The notes beneath the pieces are model-generated. The model was not told where the DNA came from and ran no database searches. It worked only from the letters and a program-made list of their open reading frames with translations. A stretch of DNA of 64,000 nucleotides from an uncultured beta proteobacterium. GTDB taxonomy: Bacteria > Pseudomonadota > Gammaproteobacteria > Burkholderiales > SG8-39. This document shows, piece after piece, positions 37,823 to 47,654 of this stretch. The position numbers and the translations under genes were made by a program. Location: the NCBI GenBank assembly GCA_903928055.1, contig CAIYPG010000068.1:79476-143475 (forward strand), in the 5' to 3' direction. Positions within the stretch are counted from its first letter, which is position 1; every line of letters starts with the position of its first letter.

Positions 37823-39901
37823 CTACGCGGCGATCATACCACTGTGCCTCAGCAGGGCATCGACGCTGGGCTCGCGGCCGCGGAAGGCCTTGAACGATTC
37901 CAGCGCCGGCCGGCTGCCGCCGACGGCGAGGATCTCATTGCGGAAGCGCGCGCCAATCTCCGGGTTCAGCACGCCGCTGGCGGCCGAGCGGCCTTCCTCG
38001 AAGGCGCTGTAGGCGTCGGCCGAAAGCACTTCGGCCCACTTGTAGCTGTAGTACCCGGCGCTGTAGCCGCCACCGAAGATGTGCGAGAAGTTGTTCGGGA
38101 AACGGCTCCATGCCGGGGGCATCACGACCGCGACCTGCCTGCGGATTTCTTCCAGCAGCTGGAGCGGTGTTTTCCGGCCATCCGGCTGGAAGTCGTGATG
38201 CAGGTGCATGTCGAACAGCGAAAATTCGATCTGCCGCACGGCCTGCATGCCGGACTGGAAGTTCTTGGCTGCGATCATCTTGTCGAACAGCGCGCGGGGC
38301 AGCGGCGCGCCGGTATCGACATGAGACGTCATGTGCGACAGCACTTCCCATTCCCAGCAGAAATTCTCCATGAACTGGCTCGGCAGCTCGACCGCGTCCC
38401 ACTCCACGCCGCGGATGCCGGAGACGCCGAGATAGTCAACACGCGTGAGCAGGTGATGCAGACCATGACCGAATTCATGGAACAGCGTGATCACATCGTC
38501 GTGGGTGAACAATGCCGGCCGCTTTTGTCCATTCGTTTCCCCCACGGGTGCAGGGAAGTTGCAGACCAGGTAGGCCACCGGCGGTTGCACGCCCGATGCC
38601 TTCCGGCGGCGCGTCATCGCCTCGTCCATCCATGCGCCGCCACGCTTGGTTTCGCGCGCATACAGGTCAAGATAGAACTGTCCCACCAGGTTTCCGGCGG
38701 CATCGCTGATGCGGAAGAAACGCACGGCCGGGTCCCAGGTCTCGGCCTTGTCTTCGGTGAGTGATAGCCCGTAAAGCGTTTGCACGACCTTGAACATGCC
38801 CTCCAGCACCTTGGGTTCCGGGAAGTACTGCTTTACTTCCTGGTCGGAGAAGGCATAGCGCTGCGCACGGAGTTTTTCCGAGGCATAGCCCAGGTCCCAG
38901 GCCTGGGGGTCGGGCAGCCCGAGTTCCTTCGCGGCGAAGGCTTTCAGTCCGGCGTAATCCTTTTTTGCAAATGGTTGTGCCTTGGCGGCGAGATCTTCGA
39001 GGAAAGCGATCACCTGCTGTGGCGAGTGCGCCATCTTCGAGACCAGCGATACTTCCGCATGATTCGCGTATCCCAACAGTTGGGCCGCTTCCCGGCGGCG
39101 CTCGAGGATTTTCGCGATCAGCGGCGTGTTGTCGGTTTCGGCCGGGCCGAATTCGCTGGCCCGGGTCTGGTGTGCGCGATAGAGCTTTTCGCGCAGGGCA
39201 CGGTTGTCGGCATATTGCAGGATGGGAAATACGCAGGGTGCCTGCAGCGTGAGCTTCCAGCCGGCCTTGCCATCGCGTTCGGCTGCCTCGCGCGCCGCCT
39301 GCTTCACATCTTCCGGCACGCCGGCCAGGTCGGCCTCGTCCTCGACGTAATGCACGAAGGCATTCGTCGCGTCGAGCACGTTTTCCGAAAATTTCGTGGA
39401 GAGCGCAGCCAGTTCTTCCATCAGTGCGGCAAAACGCGCCTTCTGCTCCGTCGGCAGTTCAGCACCGGACAGCCGGAAATCGCGGATTTCATTGTCGATG
39501 ATCTTCTGCTGCGCAGACGACAAATCAGCAAATCCGGTTGATGCCCGTAGCGCCTTGTACTTGTCGAACAGGGCGAGGTTCTGTCCCAGCTCGGTGTAGT
39601 ACTGAACAATTTTCGGCTGGTTCGCGTTATAGGCGTCACGCAGTTCCGGAGAGTCGAGCACGCCGTGCAGATGCCCGACTGCGCCCCAGGCGCGCGACAG
39701 CCGCTCCCCGGCATCATCCAGCGGCGCGACGAATGCATCCCAGGTGGCCGGCGTCTGCGGCGTGGTGAGCGTTGCGACCAGTGCGCGATTTTCGGCAAGC
39801 AATGCATTCACCGCCGGGGTGATGTGTTCGGGCCGGATGGCCGCAAAACGCGGCAGCCCTGAAAAATCAAGCAGCGGATTGTTTGTGGCGACAGCGTTCA
39901 T
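37823..39901 (-). CDS. prlC: Oligopeptidase A (M3 family metallopeptidase)
   Basis: Cytoplasmic zinc endopeptidase that degrades small peptides such as cleaved signal peptides. The 692 residues include the HEFGHGLHHLL zinc site in the C-terminal half and, further on, the third-ligand region (GIRGVEWDAVELPSQFMENF). AAGGAAAG precedes the ATG. It sits 42 bases after folD and 33 before the glutaredoxin-like gene. Length and motifs are normal for PrlC. Confidence 0.95.
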   Translation of the reverse strand: MNAVATNNPLLDFSGLPRFAAIRPEHITPAVNALLAENRALVATLTTPQTPATWDAFVAPLDDAGERLSRAWGAVGHLHGVLDSPELRDAYNANQPKIVQYYTELGQNLALFDKYKALRASTGFADLSSAQQKIIDNEIRDFRLSGAELPTEQKARFAALMEELAALSTKFSENVLDATNAFVHYVEDEADLAGVPEDVKQAAREAAERDGKAGWKLTLQAPCVFPILQYADNRALREKLYRAHQTRASEFGPAETDNTPLIAKILERRREAAQLLGYANHAEVSLVSKMAHSPQQVIAFLEDLAAKAQPFAKKDYAGLKAFAAKELGLPDPQAWDLGYASEKLRAQRYAFSDQEVKQYFPEPKVLEGMFKVVQTLYGLSLTEDKAETWDPAVRFFRISDAAGNLVGQFYLDLYARETKRGGAWMDEAMTRRRKASGVQPPVAYLVCNFPAPVGETNGQKRPALFTHDDVITLFHEFGHGLHHLLTRVDYLGVSGIRGVEWDAVELPSQFMENFCWEWEVLSHMTSHVDTGAPLPRALFDKMIAAKNFQSGMQAVRQIEFSLFDMHLHHDFQPDGRKTPLQLLEEIRRQVAVVMPPAWSRFPNNFSHIFGGGYSAGYYSYKWAEVLSADAYSAFEEGRSAASGVLNPEIGARFRNEILAVGGSRPALESFKAFRGREPSVDALLRHSGMIAA

Positions 39902-39943
39902 TGCTTTCCTTGCCTGTGTTTCGATGGTTACTGCCGTGAAGAT

Positions 39944-40807
39944 TCAGCGTGACTGCGTTTTCGCCACCCGCTCCGCTGACAACACCGTATTGGCCAGTAG
40001 CATGGTGATCGTCATCGGACCCACGCCACCCGGCACCGGCGTGATGTGCGACACCTTGCCGAGCATTCCCTGGTAATCGGCGTCACCGCAGAGCTTGCCT
40101 TCGGCGTTGCGGTTCATGCCCACGTCGATGACGACCGCGCCTTCCTTGACCATGTCGGCAGTGACCAGATTGACCTTGCCGGTGGCCACGACCACGATGT
40201 CCGCAGCCCGGGTATGGCTGGCGAGATCACGCGTCTTGGAATTACAGATGGTCACGGTGGCGCCCTTTTGCAAGAGCAGCAGTGCGGCCGGCTTGCCGAC
40301 GATGTTCGAGGCGCCCACCACGACGGCATTCATGCCCCAGGGATTGATGCCTTCATCCTCGAGCATGGCCATGACACCGGCCGGGGTGCAGGGCGCAAAG
40401 CGCGGATTGCCGGTAGCCAGCAGGCCCACGTTCATGGGATGGAAGCCGTCGGCATCCTTTTTCGGATCGATGGCATTGAGCACTGCGTCTGTGGAGATGT
40501 GTTTCGGCAGCGGCAACTGCACCAGGATGCCGTGGATGCGCGGATCGGCATTCAGCCTTGCGATGTGCGCCAGCAGGTCCGCCTCGGAGGTGGCTTCCGG
40601 CAGCTCGATGTGCTCCGAATGGATGCCGACTTCGGCGCAGGCTTTCACCTTGTTCCGCACATAGATCTTCGAAGCAGGGTTCTCGCCCACGATGATGACA
40701 GCGAGTCCGGGCGTATTGCCGCCGGCGGTCAGTTGCGTAGTGCGTGTTTTGAGTGATTCGCGCAGTTTTCTGGCCAGCGCATTGCCGTCGATGATGCGGG
40801 TTTCCAC
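39944..40807 (-). CDS. folD: Bifunctional methylenetetrahydrofolate dehydrogenase/methenyltetrahydrofolate cyclohydrolase
   Basis: Interconverts C1-folate species with NADP. The GTG at 40807 is preferred: AGGA lies seven bases upstream and the protein then begins at the conserved [15 protein letters not shown], giving 287 residues. A TTG at 40843 would add 12 residues but lacks a ribosome site. Motifs are [16 protein letters not shown] with the catalytic lysine, the VQLPLPKHI block and [12 protein letters not shown]. It is divergent from aceE across a 267-base gap. Confidence 0.95.
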   Translation of the reverse strand: METRIIDGNALARKLRESLKTRTTQLTAGGNTPGLAVIIVGENPASKIYVRNKVKACAEVGIHSEHIELPEATSEADLLAHIARLNADPRIHGILVQLPLPKHISTDAVLNAIDPKKDADGFHPMNVGLLATGNPRFAPCTPAGVMAMLEDEGINPWGMNAVVVGASNIVGKPAALLLLQKGATVTICNSKTRDLASHTRAADIVVVATGKVNLVTADMVKEGAVVIDVGMNRNAEGKLCGDADYQGMLGKVSHITPVPGGVGPMTITMLLANTVLSAERVAKTQSR

Positions 40808-40931
40808 GGGATGATCCTGATTAACAGTGGCAAAGAGCGTCAATTATGAACGATGCGGCCGGCAGCCCGGCGGAGGGCGCTTGTGGGCGGGCAGGCAAGG
40901 CAATGGCGCGCAAATTTGTAAAGATGTCATA

Positions 40932-40960
40932 TTGCGCGATACGGGATGGTGTTTTACAAT
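40932..40960 (+). promoter_or_regulatory. Candidate sigma-70 promoter of aceE-aceF-lpdA
   Basis: TTGCGC (40932-40937) and TACAAT (40955-40960) are spaced by exactly 17 bases; the -10 matches five of six consensus bases. The leader to aceE would be about 108 bases. No operator was recognised. Confidence 0.42.
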
Positions 40961-41074
40961 CCGGCAACAGGTGTGAATACGCAACACGCCTGTCGCGAGG
41001 CCCCACGAAGGCCTTTCATCGACCGCAATACCGAGTCCGCTACAATGGATTTGGAGACTGAGGAGGAGATAGTC

Positions 41075-43777
41075 ATGGCTGCTGTGCCGGATTTTCCCGC
41101 TGCCAACGACCCTGATTCGCTGGAAACCCAGGAATGGCTGGATTCACTGGAGGCCGTGCTGGAACGGGAGGGGCCTGAGCGCGCCCATTTCCTGCTCGAG
41201 AAGCTGATCGACAAGGCGCGACGCTCCGGCGCCTATCTTCCCTACCGGGCGCAGACCGCCTACATCAACACGATTCCGCCGCACCGTGAGCAACGCTCGC
41301 CCGGCGACCATGCGCTTGAAGAGCGGATTCGCTCCTACGCACGCTGGAATGCGCTGGCCATGGTGGCGCGCGCCAACAAGGGCGAGGGTGATCTCGGCGG
41401 CCACATCGCGAGCTTTGCCTCGGTGGGCACGTTGTTCGGCGTCGGCTTCAATCATTTCTGGCATGCGCCACATGAGGGCCATGGTGGTGACCTCGTCTAC
41501 TTCCAGGGACATTCGGCGCCCGGCATCTATGCGCGCGCTTTCCTCGAAGGACGCTTGAGCGAAGAGCAATTGCTGAACTTCCGTCGCGAAGTCGATGGCA
41601 AGGGCATCTCCTCCTATCCGCATCCCTGGCTGATGCCCGATTTCTGGCAGTTCCCGACGGTTTCGATGGGACTGGGCCCGATACAGGCGATCTATCAGGC
41701 GCGATTCCTCAAGTACCTGCATGCTCGCGGTCTGGCCGACACCTCGAATCGCAAGGTGTGGGTGTTCTGCGGCGACGGCGAAATGGACGAGCCGGAGTCG
41801 CTGGGCGCGATCGGCCTTGCAGCGCGCGAACATCTGGACAACCTGATCTTTGTCGTCAACTGCAACCTGCAGCGTCTCGATGGTCCGGTGCGCGGCAATG
41901 GCAAGATCATCCAGGAACTCGAGGGCGAGTTCCGCGGCTCGGGCTGGAACGTCATCAAGCTGATCTGGGGTTCCTACTGGGATCCGCTGCTGGCGCGCGA
42001 CAAGGACGGCATCCTGCAGAGAATCATGGAGGAGACCGTCGACGGCGAGTACCAGAACTTCAAGGCCAATGACGGTGCCTTTGTGCGCAAGCATTTCTTC
42101 GGCAAGGACCCGGCCACGCTGGAGATGGTGTCACGCATGAGTGACGAGGACATCTGGCGGCTGAATCGCGGCGGCCATGATCCGCACAAGATCTACGCAG
42201 CCTATGCCGCGGCCACGCAGCACAAGAACCAGCCGACCGTGATCCTCGCCAAGACCATCAAGGGTTATGGCCTGGGCAAACAGGGCCAGGCGCAGAACCC
42301 GACCCACCAGTTGAAGAAGCTGGACATCGAAACCATCCGCGAATTCCGCGATCGCTTCAACGTGCCGATTCCGGATGACCAACTGGAAAAGCTGCCGTTC
42401 TACAAGCCGAAGGAAGACGATCCGGTGATGGTGTACCTCCATGAGCGCAGACGGGCGCTTGGTGGCTACCTGCCCCAGAGACGCCGCAAGGCCGAGGCCC
42501 CACCGGCAGTGCCGCCGCTGGAAAGCCTTGATCAGGCGTTGAAGGCGACGCCTGAGGGCCGCGAAATCTCCACCACGATGGCGTTTGTGCGCATCCTCAC
42601 GGCACTGCTGCGCGACAAGTCCTTGGGCAAGCACATCGTGCCCATCGTGCCCGATGAAGCGCGCACCTTCGGCATGGAGGGCATGTTCCGCCAGCTCGGT
42701 ATTTATTCTTCGGAGGGCCAGAAGTACACACCGGTCGACAAGGACCAGGTGATGTATTACCGCGAAGACGCGGCCGGGCAAATCCTCGAGGAAGGCATCA
42801 ACGAGGCCGGCGGATTTTCGTCCTGGCTGGCGGCGGCGACCTCATACAGCAACAGCAATCAGGTCATGGTGCCGTTCTTCATCTTCTATTCGATGTTCGG
42901 CATGCAGCGCGTCGGCGACCTGGCCTGGGCGGCGGGCGATTTGCGCGCGCGGGGCTTCCTGCTGGGGGCCACGGCCGGGCGTACTACGCTGAATGGCGAG
43001 GGCCTGCAGCATGAAGATGGCCACAGCCATGTGTTCTCGTCGGTGATTCCGAACTGCGTGTCGTACGACCCGACGTTCGGTTACGAACTGGCGGTGATCA
43101 TCCATGACGGTCTGCGCCGCATGGTGGGCGAGCAGCAGGACGTGTTCTATTACATCACCGTGATGAACGAGAACTACCCGCATCCGGGACTGGACGATAT
43201 TGCGAAACTCAATCCGGCCGCGCAGGAAGGCATCCTCAAGGGCATGTATCTGCTCAAGGCCGGGGCAAAGAAAAAGCTGCGCACCCAACTGCTCGGGTCG
43301 GGGACGATTTTGCGCGAAGTCATCGCCGGCGGTGAGTTGCTGGAACAGGACTGGGATGTCGGTGCCGATGTCTGGAGCTGCCCGAGTTTTACCGAACTAT
43401 GCCGTGACGGCATGGCGGTGGAGCGCTGGAACCTGCTGCATCCGACCGATGCGCCAAGGAAGAGCCATGTCGAGCATTGCCTCGAGAAGCAGGAAGGCCC
43501 GGTGATCGCATCGACCGATTATGTGAAGGCCTTTCCAGGCCAGATCCGGCCTTTCATGCCCAGGGGCAAGACTTACAAGACGCTGGGCACCGATGGCTTC
43601 GGCCGTTCGGACACGCGCGGCAAGCTGCGCCACCACTTCGAGGTCAACCGCTACTGGGTGGCCGTGGCTGCACTCAAGGCGCTGGCTGAAGACGGTCTGG
43701 TCAAACCGGCAGTCGTGGCCGAGGCCATCAGGAAGTATGGCCTCGATCCGGACAAACCGAATCCGCTGATGGTATAG
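41075..43777 (+). CDS. aceE: Pyruvate dehydrogenase E1 component (homodimeric)
   Basis: Thiamine-diphosphate enzyme that decarboxylates pyruvate and reductively acetylates the lipoyl groups of E2. The start at 41075 is set by AGGAGG (41061-41066); this gives 900 residues. An in-frame ATG at 41045 is less likely. The TPP motif FCGDGEMDEPES starts near residue 230 and ends in the asparagines of VVNCNLQRLDG; GAFVRKHFFGKDP is also present. It is the first gene of aceE-aceF-lpdA, 8 bases before aceF. Confidence 0.97.
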   Translation: MAAVPDFPAANDPDSLETQEWLDSLEAVLEREGPERAHFLLEKLIDKARRSGAYLPYRAQTAYINTIPPHREQRSPGDHALEERIRSYARWNALAMVARANKGEGDLGGHIASFASVGTLFGVGFNHFWHAPHEGHGGDLVYFQGHSAPGIYARAFLEGRLSEEQLLNFRREVDGKGISSYPHPWLMPDFWQFPTVSMGLGPIQAIYQARFLKYLHARGLADTSNRKVWVFCGDGEMDEPESLGAIGLAAREHLDNLIFVVNCNLQRLDGPVRGNGKIIQELEGEFRGSGWNVIKLIWGSYWDPLLARDKDGILQRIMEETVDGEYQNFKANDGAFVRKHFFGKDPATLEMVSRMSDEDIWRLNRGGHDPHKIYAAYAAATQHKNQPTVILAKTIKGYGLGKQGQAQNPTHQLKKLDIETIREFRDRFNVPIPDDQLEKLPFYKPKEDDPVMVYLHERRRALGGYLPQRRRKAEAPPAVPPLESLDQALKATPEGREISTTMAFVRILTALLRDKSLGKHIVPIVPDEARTFGMEGMFRQLGIYSSEGQKYTPVDKDQVMYYREDAAGQILEEGINEAGGFSSWLAAATSYSNSNQVMVPFFIFYSMFGMQRVGDLAWAAGDLRARGFLLGATAGRTTLNGEGLQHEDGHSHVFSSVIPNCVSYDPTFGYELAVIIHDGLRRMVGEQQDVFYYITVMNENYPHPGLDDIAKLNPAAQEGILKGMYLLKAGAKKKLRTQLLGSGTILREVIAGGELLEQDWDVGADVWSCPSFTELCRDGMAVERWNLLHPTDAPRKSHVEHCLEKQEGPVIASTDYVKAFPGQIRPFMPRGKTYKTLGTDGFGRSDTRGKLRHHFEVNRYWVAVAALKALAEDGLVKPAVVAEAIRKYGLDPDKPNPLMV

Positions 43778-43785
43778 GAATCGAC

Positions 43786-45123
43786 ATGGCTACCAAAGAG
43801 GTGTTCGTTCCCGACATCGGCGATTTCAAGGATGTCGCCGTGGCGGAAGTGCTGGTCAAGCCCGGCGACAGCATCAAGCCGGAGCAGTCGCTGATTTCCA
43901 TCGAGTCGGACAAGGCGACGATGGAGATTCCCTCCAGCGATACCGGCATCGTGCGTGACCTGAAGGTCAAGGTCGGCGACAAGGTTTCCAAGGGCAGTCT
44001 CATGTTGCTGCTGGACGTGACGGAGGGCGGGAGCACGCAGGCTGCGCCGCCAGCCGCAGTGCCAGCCACAGCACCAGTGCCTGCTGTCCAGGCGCAATCG
44101 CTATCGGCAGCAGCAAGTGCGACGCCTGCACCGGCAGTCGTCTCCGCACCTGTGCCGGCGCCCGTTCCCTTCGAACCGGTCATTGAGTCCGCGACGTTCA
44201 AGCCGCACGCCAGCCCCTCTGTGCGCGCCTTTGCGCGTGAATTGGGCGTTGACCTCACGAAGGTCAAGGGCAGCGCGCCCAAGGGACGCATCAGTCGCGA
44301 GGATGTGCAGGCCTTCGTGAAGGGTGTGATGCAGGGCGCAGCGACATCGGCCGCTGCGGGGGCGCAGGGCGGACATGGTCTTCCCTTCCACATCATCGAC
44401 TGGCCGCAGGTGGATTTTGCGAAGTTCGGTCCGGTCGAGACCAAACCGCTGTCGCGCATCAAGAAGCTGGTCGGGGCCAACCTGCATCGCAACTGGGTGG
44501 CGATCCCGCATGTCACGCAGTTCGATGAAGCCGACATTACCGAACTGGAAGCCTTCCGCAAGAGCAATTCTGTGGAATCGGAAAAGCAGGGCTTCAAGCT
44601 CACCATGCTGGCTTTCATGGTCAAGGCCTGCGTCACCGTGCTGCGCCAGTACCCGCAGTTCAATGCCTCGCTCGACAAAACCGGCGACAACCTCGTGTTG
44701 AAGAAGTATTACCACATCGGTGTGGCGGTCGATACGCCGGAAGGACTGGTCGTGCCGGTGATCCGCGATGCCGATCGCAAGGGCGTGTTCGACCTGGCGC
44801 GCGAACTGGCCGAGGTGTCGAAGCTGGCACGCGACAAGAAGCTCAAGCCCGGCGACATGCAGGGCGGTACCTTCTCGATTTCCAGTCTGGGTGGCATTGG
44901 CGGAACGGTGTTCACGCCCATCATCAATGCGCCCGAAGTGGCCATCCTTGGTGTATCCAAGGCGGTCATGCGGCCGGTGTACAAGGACGGGCAGTTCGTG
45001 CCGCGGCTGGTCCTGCCGTTGTCACTTTCCTATGACCATCGTGTCATCGACGGCGCGGATGGTGCGCGTTTCACCAGCACGCTGGCTTCAGTGCTATCCG
45101 ACATCAGGCGCACCCTGTTATGA
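43786..45123 (+). CDS. aceF: Dihydrolipoamide acetyltransferase (pyruvate dehydrogenase E2)
   Basis: Core of the pyruvate dehydrogenase complex. The 445 residues contain a single N-terminal lipoyl domain (lipoylated lysine in ESDKATMEIP, about K45) and an Ala/Pro-rich linker. An E3/E1-binding domain (SPSVRAFARELGVDL, about 145-180) and a catalytic domain ending with DHRVIDGADGARF follow. The enteric protein has three lipoyl domains; here a second lipoyl domain is carried by lpdA. The stop overlaps the lpdA start as ATGA. Confidence 0.97.
   Translation: MATKEVFVPDIGDFKDVAVAEVLVKPGDSIKPEQSLISIESDKATMEIPSSDTGIVRDLKVKVGDKVSKGSLMLLLDVTEGGSTQAAPPAAVPATAPVPAVQAQSLSAAASATPAPAVVSAPVPAPVPFEPVIESATFKPHASPSVRAFARELGVDLTKVKGSAPKGRISREDVQAFVKGVMQGAATSAAAGAQGGHGLPFHIIDWPQVDFAKFGPVETKPLSRIKKLVGANLHRNWVAIPHVTQFDEADITELEAFRKSNSVESEKQGFKLTMLAFMVKACVTVLRQYPQFNASLDKTGDNLVLKKYYHIGVAVDTPEGLVVPVIRDADRKGVFDLARELAEVSKLARDKKLKPGDMQGGTFSISSLGGIGGTVFTPIINAPEVAILGVSKAVMRPVYKDGQFVPRLVLPLSLSYDHRVIDGADGARFTSTLASVLSDIRRTLL
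43807..43935 (+). repeat. Lipoyl-domain direct repeat, copy 1 (in aceF)
   Basis: This 129-base stretch aligns without gaps to 45141-45269 in lpdA. The encoded 43 residues differ at only two positions (K to T and I to V). Most base changes are silent, indicating duplication or gene conversion between the two lipoyl domains. Confidence 0.9.
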
Positions 45124-46880
45124 GCACGATCGAAATCAAGGTTCCGGACATCGGCGACTTCAAGGATGTTGCCGTGGCCGAAGTGCTGGTCAAGCCCGGA
45201 GACAGCATCACGCCCGAGCAGTCGCTGATCTCGGTCGAGTCGGACAAGGCGACCATGGAGATTCCTTCCCCCGCGGCCGGCGTGGTGAAGGATGTGCGCA
45301 TCAAGGTCGGTGACAAGGTGTCCCAGGGCACGCTGATCCTGATGCTGGACGAATCAGGTGCGGCAGCGCCCGCCGCGGAAAAGAAGGCCGCGCCTGCGCC
45401 GGCGGCTGTTCCGCAAAGCCCGGCGCCGGTTGCCGCAGCGGGCTATGCGGGCACGACCGACCTGCAGTGCGACGTGGTCGTGCTGGGCGCAGGGCCAGGC
45501 GGTTACTCGGCAGCGTTTCGCGCAGCGGATCTTGGCCTGAGCGTTGTCCTGGTGGAGCGTTACGCCTCACTGGGCGGCGTATGCCTCAACGTCGGTTGCA
45601 TCCCCTCCAAGGCACTGCTGCATGTTGCAGCGGTAATGGACGAGGCAGAACGCCTTGCCGAACACGGCGTGTCCTTCGGTGCGCCGCAGGTTGACCTGGA
45701 AAAACTGCGCGGCTGGAAGAACAAGGTGGTGGGCAAGCTCACCGGCGGCCTGGCCGGCATGGCCAAGGCGCGCAAGGTGACGGTGTTGCAGGGCGTTGGC
45801 ACGTTCGCAGGCCCGAACCATCTGGCGGTTGAAACAAGTGACGGCCGCAAAGTCGTGGCGTTCAGGAACGCCATCATTGCCGCCGGTTCACAGGCCGCAA
45901 AGTTGCCGTTTCTGCCGGCGGATCCACGCATCGTCGACTCCACCGGGGCGCTGGAACTCGCTTCCCAGCCCAAGCGCATGCTGGTGATCGGTGGCGGCAT
46001 CATCGGCCTTGAAATGGGCACGGTGTATTCGACGCTGGGTGCGCGCCTGGACGTGGTGGAAATGCTCGACGGCCTGATGGCTGGCGCGGACCGCGACCTG
46101 GTCAATGTCTGGCAGAAGTTCAATGCCAAACGCTTCGACAATATCCTGCTGAAGACGCGCACGACCAAGGTCGAAGTGACACCCGCGGGCCTGCTGGTTT
46201 CCTTCGAGGGTGCGCCTGATGGTAAAAGCGCGCCGAAGGAGCCGCAGTTGTACGACATGATCCTGGTGTCGGTGGGGCGCATGCCCAACGGCAACAAGAT
46301 CGGCGCCGACAAAGCCGGTGTGGCTGTGGGCGAGCGCGGTTTCATTCCGGTCGATTCGCAGATGCGCACGAACGTTCCGCATATTTTCGCGATTGGCGAC
46401 ATTGCCGGGCAGCCCATGCTGGCGCACAAGGCGATCCACGAGGCGCATGTGGCGGCGGAAGCGGCGGCGGGCCTGAAGTCGCACTTCGACGCCCGGGTCA
46501 TTCCGGCCGTGGCCTATACCGATCCGGAGATTGCCTGGGTGGGTGTGACCGAAGACGATGCGAAAAAGCAGGGCCTGAAATATGGCGTGGGGAAATTCCC
46601 CTGGGCCGCCTCGGGGCGCGCCATCGCCAACGGCCGCGACGAAGGTTTCACGAAGCTGTTGTTCGACGAGGAAACGCACCGTGTCATTGGTGGCGGAATC
46701 GTCGGCACTGGCGCGGGGGAGCTGATCAGCGAAGTTGCGCTGGCGATCGAGATGGGCGCCGATGCGACCGACGTCGGCAAGACCATCCATCCGCATCCGA
46801 CGCTGAGCGAGCCGGTCGGGCAGTCGGCGGAAATGTATGAAGGTGTCTGCACTGACCTCATGCCGCCGCGCAAGCGTTGA
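45120..46880 (+). CDS. lpdA: Dihydrolipoamide dehydrogenase with N-terminal lipoyl domain (E3)
   Basis: FAD enzyme that reoxidises lipoyl groups with NAD. The 586 residues include a lipoyl domain (1-80, lysine in ESDKATMEIP) and an Ala/Pro linker, then the E3 fold: VVVLGAGPGGYSAAFRAADL for FAD and the redox disulfide in GGVCLNVGCIPSK. The NAD site is MLVIGGGIIGLEMG and HPHPTLSE carries the catalytic histidine. The lipoyl fusion is a known feature of betaproteobacterial E3. It is translationally coupled to aceF. Confidence 0.97.
   Translation: MSTIEIKVPDIGDFKDVAVAEVLVKPGDSITPEQSLISVESDKATMEIPSPAAGVVKDVRIKVGDKVSQGTLILMLDESGAAAPAAEKKAAPAPAAVPQSPAPVAAAGYAGTTDLQCDVVVLGAGPGGYSAAFRAADLGLSVVLVERYASLGGVCLNVGCIPSKALLHVAAVMDEAERLAEHGVSFGAPQVDLEKLRGWKNKVVGKLTGGLAGMAKARKVTVLQGVGTFAGPNHLAVETSDGRKVVAFRNAIIAAGSQAAKLPFLPADPRIVDSTGALELASQPKRMLVIGGGIIGLEMGTVYSTLGARLDVVEMLDGLMAGADRDLVNVWQKFNAKRFDNILLKTRTTKVEVTPAGLLVSFEGAPDGKSAPKEPQLYDMILVSVGRMPNGNKIGADKAGVAVGERGFIPVDSQMRTNVPHIFAIGDIAGQPMLAHKAIHEAHVAAEAAAGLKSHFDARVIPAVAYTDPEIAWVGVTEDDAKKQGLKYGVGKFPWAASGRAIANGRDEGFTKLLFDEETHRVIGGGIVGTGAGELISEVALAIEMGADATDVGKTIHPHPTLSEPVGQSAEMYEGVCTDLMPPRKR
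45141..45269 (+). repeat. Lipoyl-domain direct repeat, copy 2 (in lpdA)
   Basis: Second copy of the repeat described for aceF, in the same reading frame and at nearly the same distance from its start codon. Confidence 0.9.
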
Positions 46881-46916
46881 GCGCCAGGAATTCCGCAATT
46901 CTCCAACAGGGCTGTC

Positions 46917-47582
46917 ATGACACAGGATGAACTGAAGCAGGCCGTCGCACGCGAGGCCATGAAACATGTCGTCGAGGATGCCATCGTCGGTGTGGGTACC
47001 GGTTCCACGGCGAATTTCTTCATCGACGAACTGGCGAAAATCAAGAACCGCATCGACGGCGCGGTGGCCAGCTCCGAGCAGACCGCGGCGCGCCTCAAGG
47101 CGCATGGCATCCATGTGCATGACCTGAACAGCGTGTCCGAGCTGCCGGTCTACATCGACGGCGCTGACGAAATCACCGAACACATGGCCATGATCAAGGG
47201 CGGTGGCGGTGCACTGACGCGCGAGAAGATCGTGGCGGCCGTGGCGAAGAAGTTTGTCTGCATCGCCGATGAGTCCAAGCTGGTGCCGGTGCTGGGCCGC
47301 TTTCCATTGCCCGTCGAGGTGATTCCGATGGCGCGCTCGCATGTCGGCCGCCGCATGGTGGCACTGGGTGGCGAGCCGCGCCTGCGCGAAGGCTTCACCA
47401 CCGACAACGGCAATATCATCATCGATGTGCACGGCCTGTCTATCCTCGACCCGGCCGAAATGGAGGCCGCCATCAACAACATACCCGGTGTGGTCACGGT
47501 CGGCCTGTTTGCCCGGCGCGGGGCCGATGTGCTGTTGCTTGGCACGGCCGGTGGTGTGCGCACCCTGACCCGCCGGCAATGA
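46917..47582 (+). CDS. rpiA: Ribose-5-phosphate isomerase A
   Basis: Interconverts ribose 5-phosphate and ribulose 5-phosphate in the pentose phosphate pathway. The 221 residues contain [14 protein letters not shown] (phosphate loop), [23 protein letters not shown] with the active-site acid, and [20 protein letters not shown]. It lies 36 bases after lpdA and could be read from that operon. Length and motifs are canonical. Confidence 0.97.
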   Translation: MTQDELKQAVAREAMKHVVEDAIVGVGTGSTANFFIDELAKIKNRIDGAVASSEQTAARLKAHGIHVHDLNSVSELPVYIDGADEITEHMAMIKGGGGALTREKIVAAVAKKFVCIADESKLVPVLGRFPLPVEVIPMARSHVGRRMVALGGEPRLREGFTTDNGNIIIDVHGLSILDPAEMEAAINNIPGVVTVGLFARRGADVLLLGTAGGVRTLTRRQ

Positions 47583-47654
47583 CCTGCCGGCAGCCTGTGA
47601 AACACGGTTGTCACAATGCTATGCTAGCTTCACTGTCTAACTGGACGGGCGGGC

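Noticed and set aside
40846..41061. 71-residue open frame between folD and aceE
   Set aside because: No ribosome site or recognisable domain, and it covers the region expected to hold the divergent promoters.
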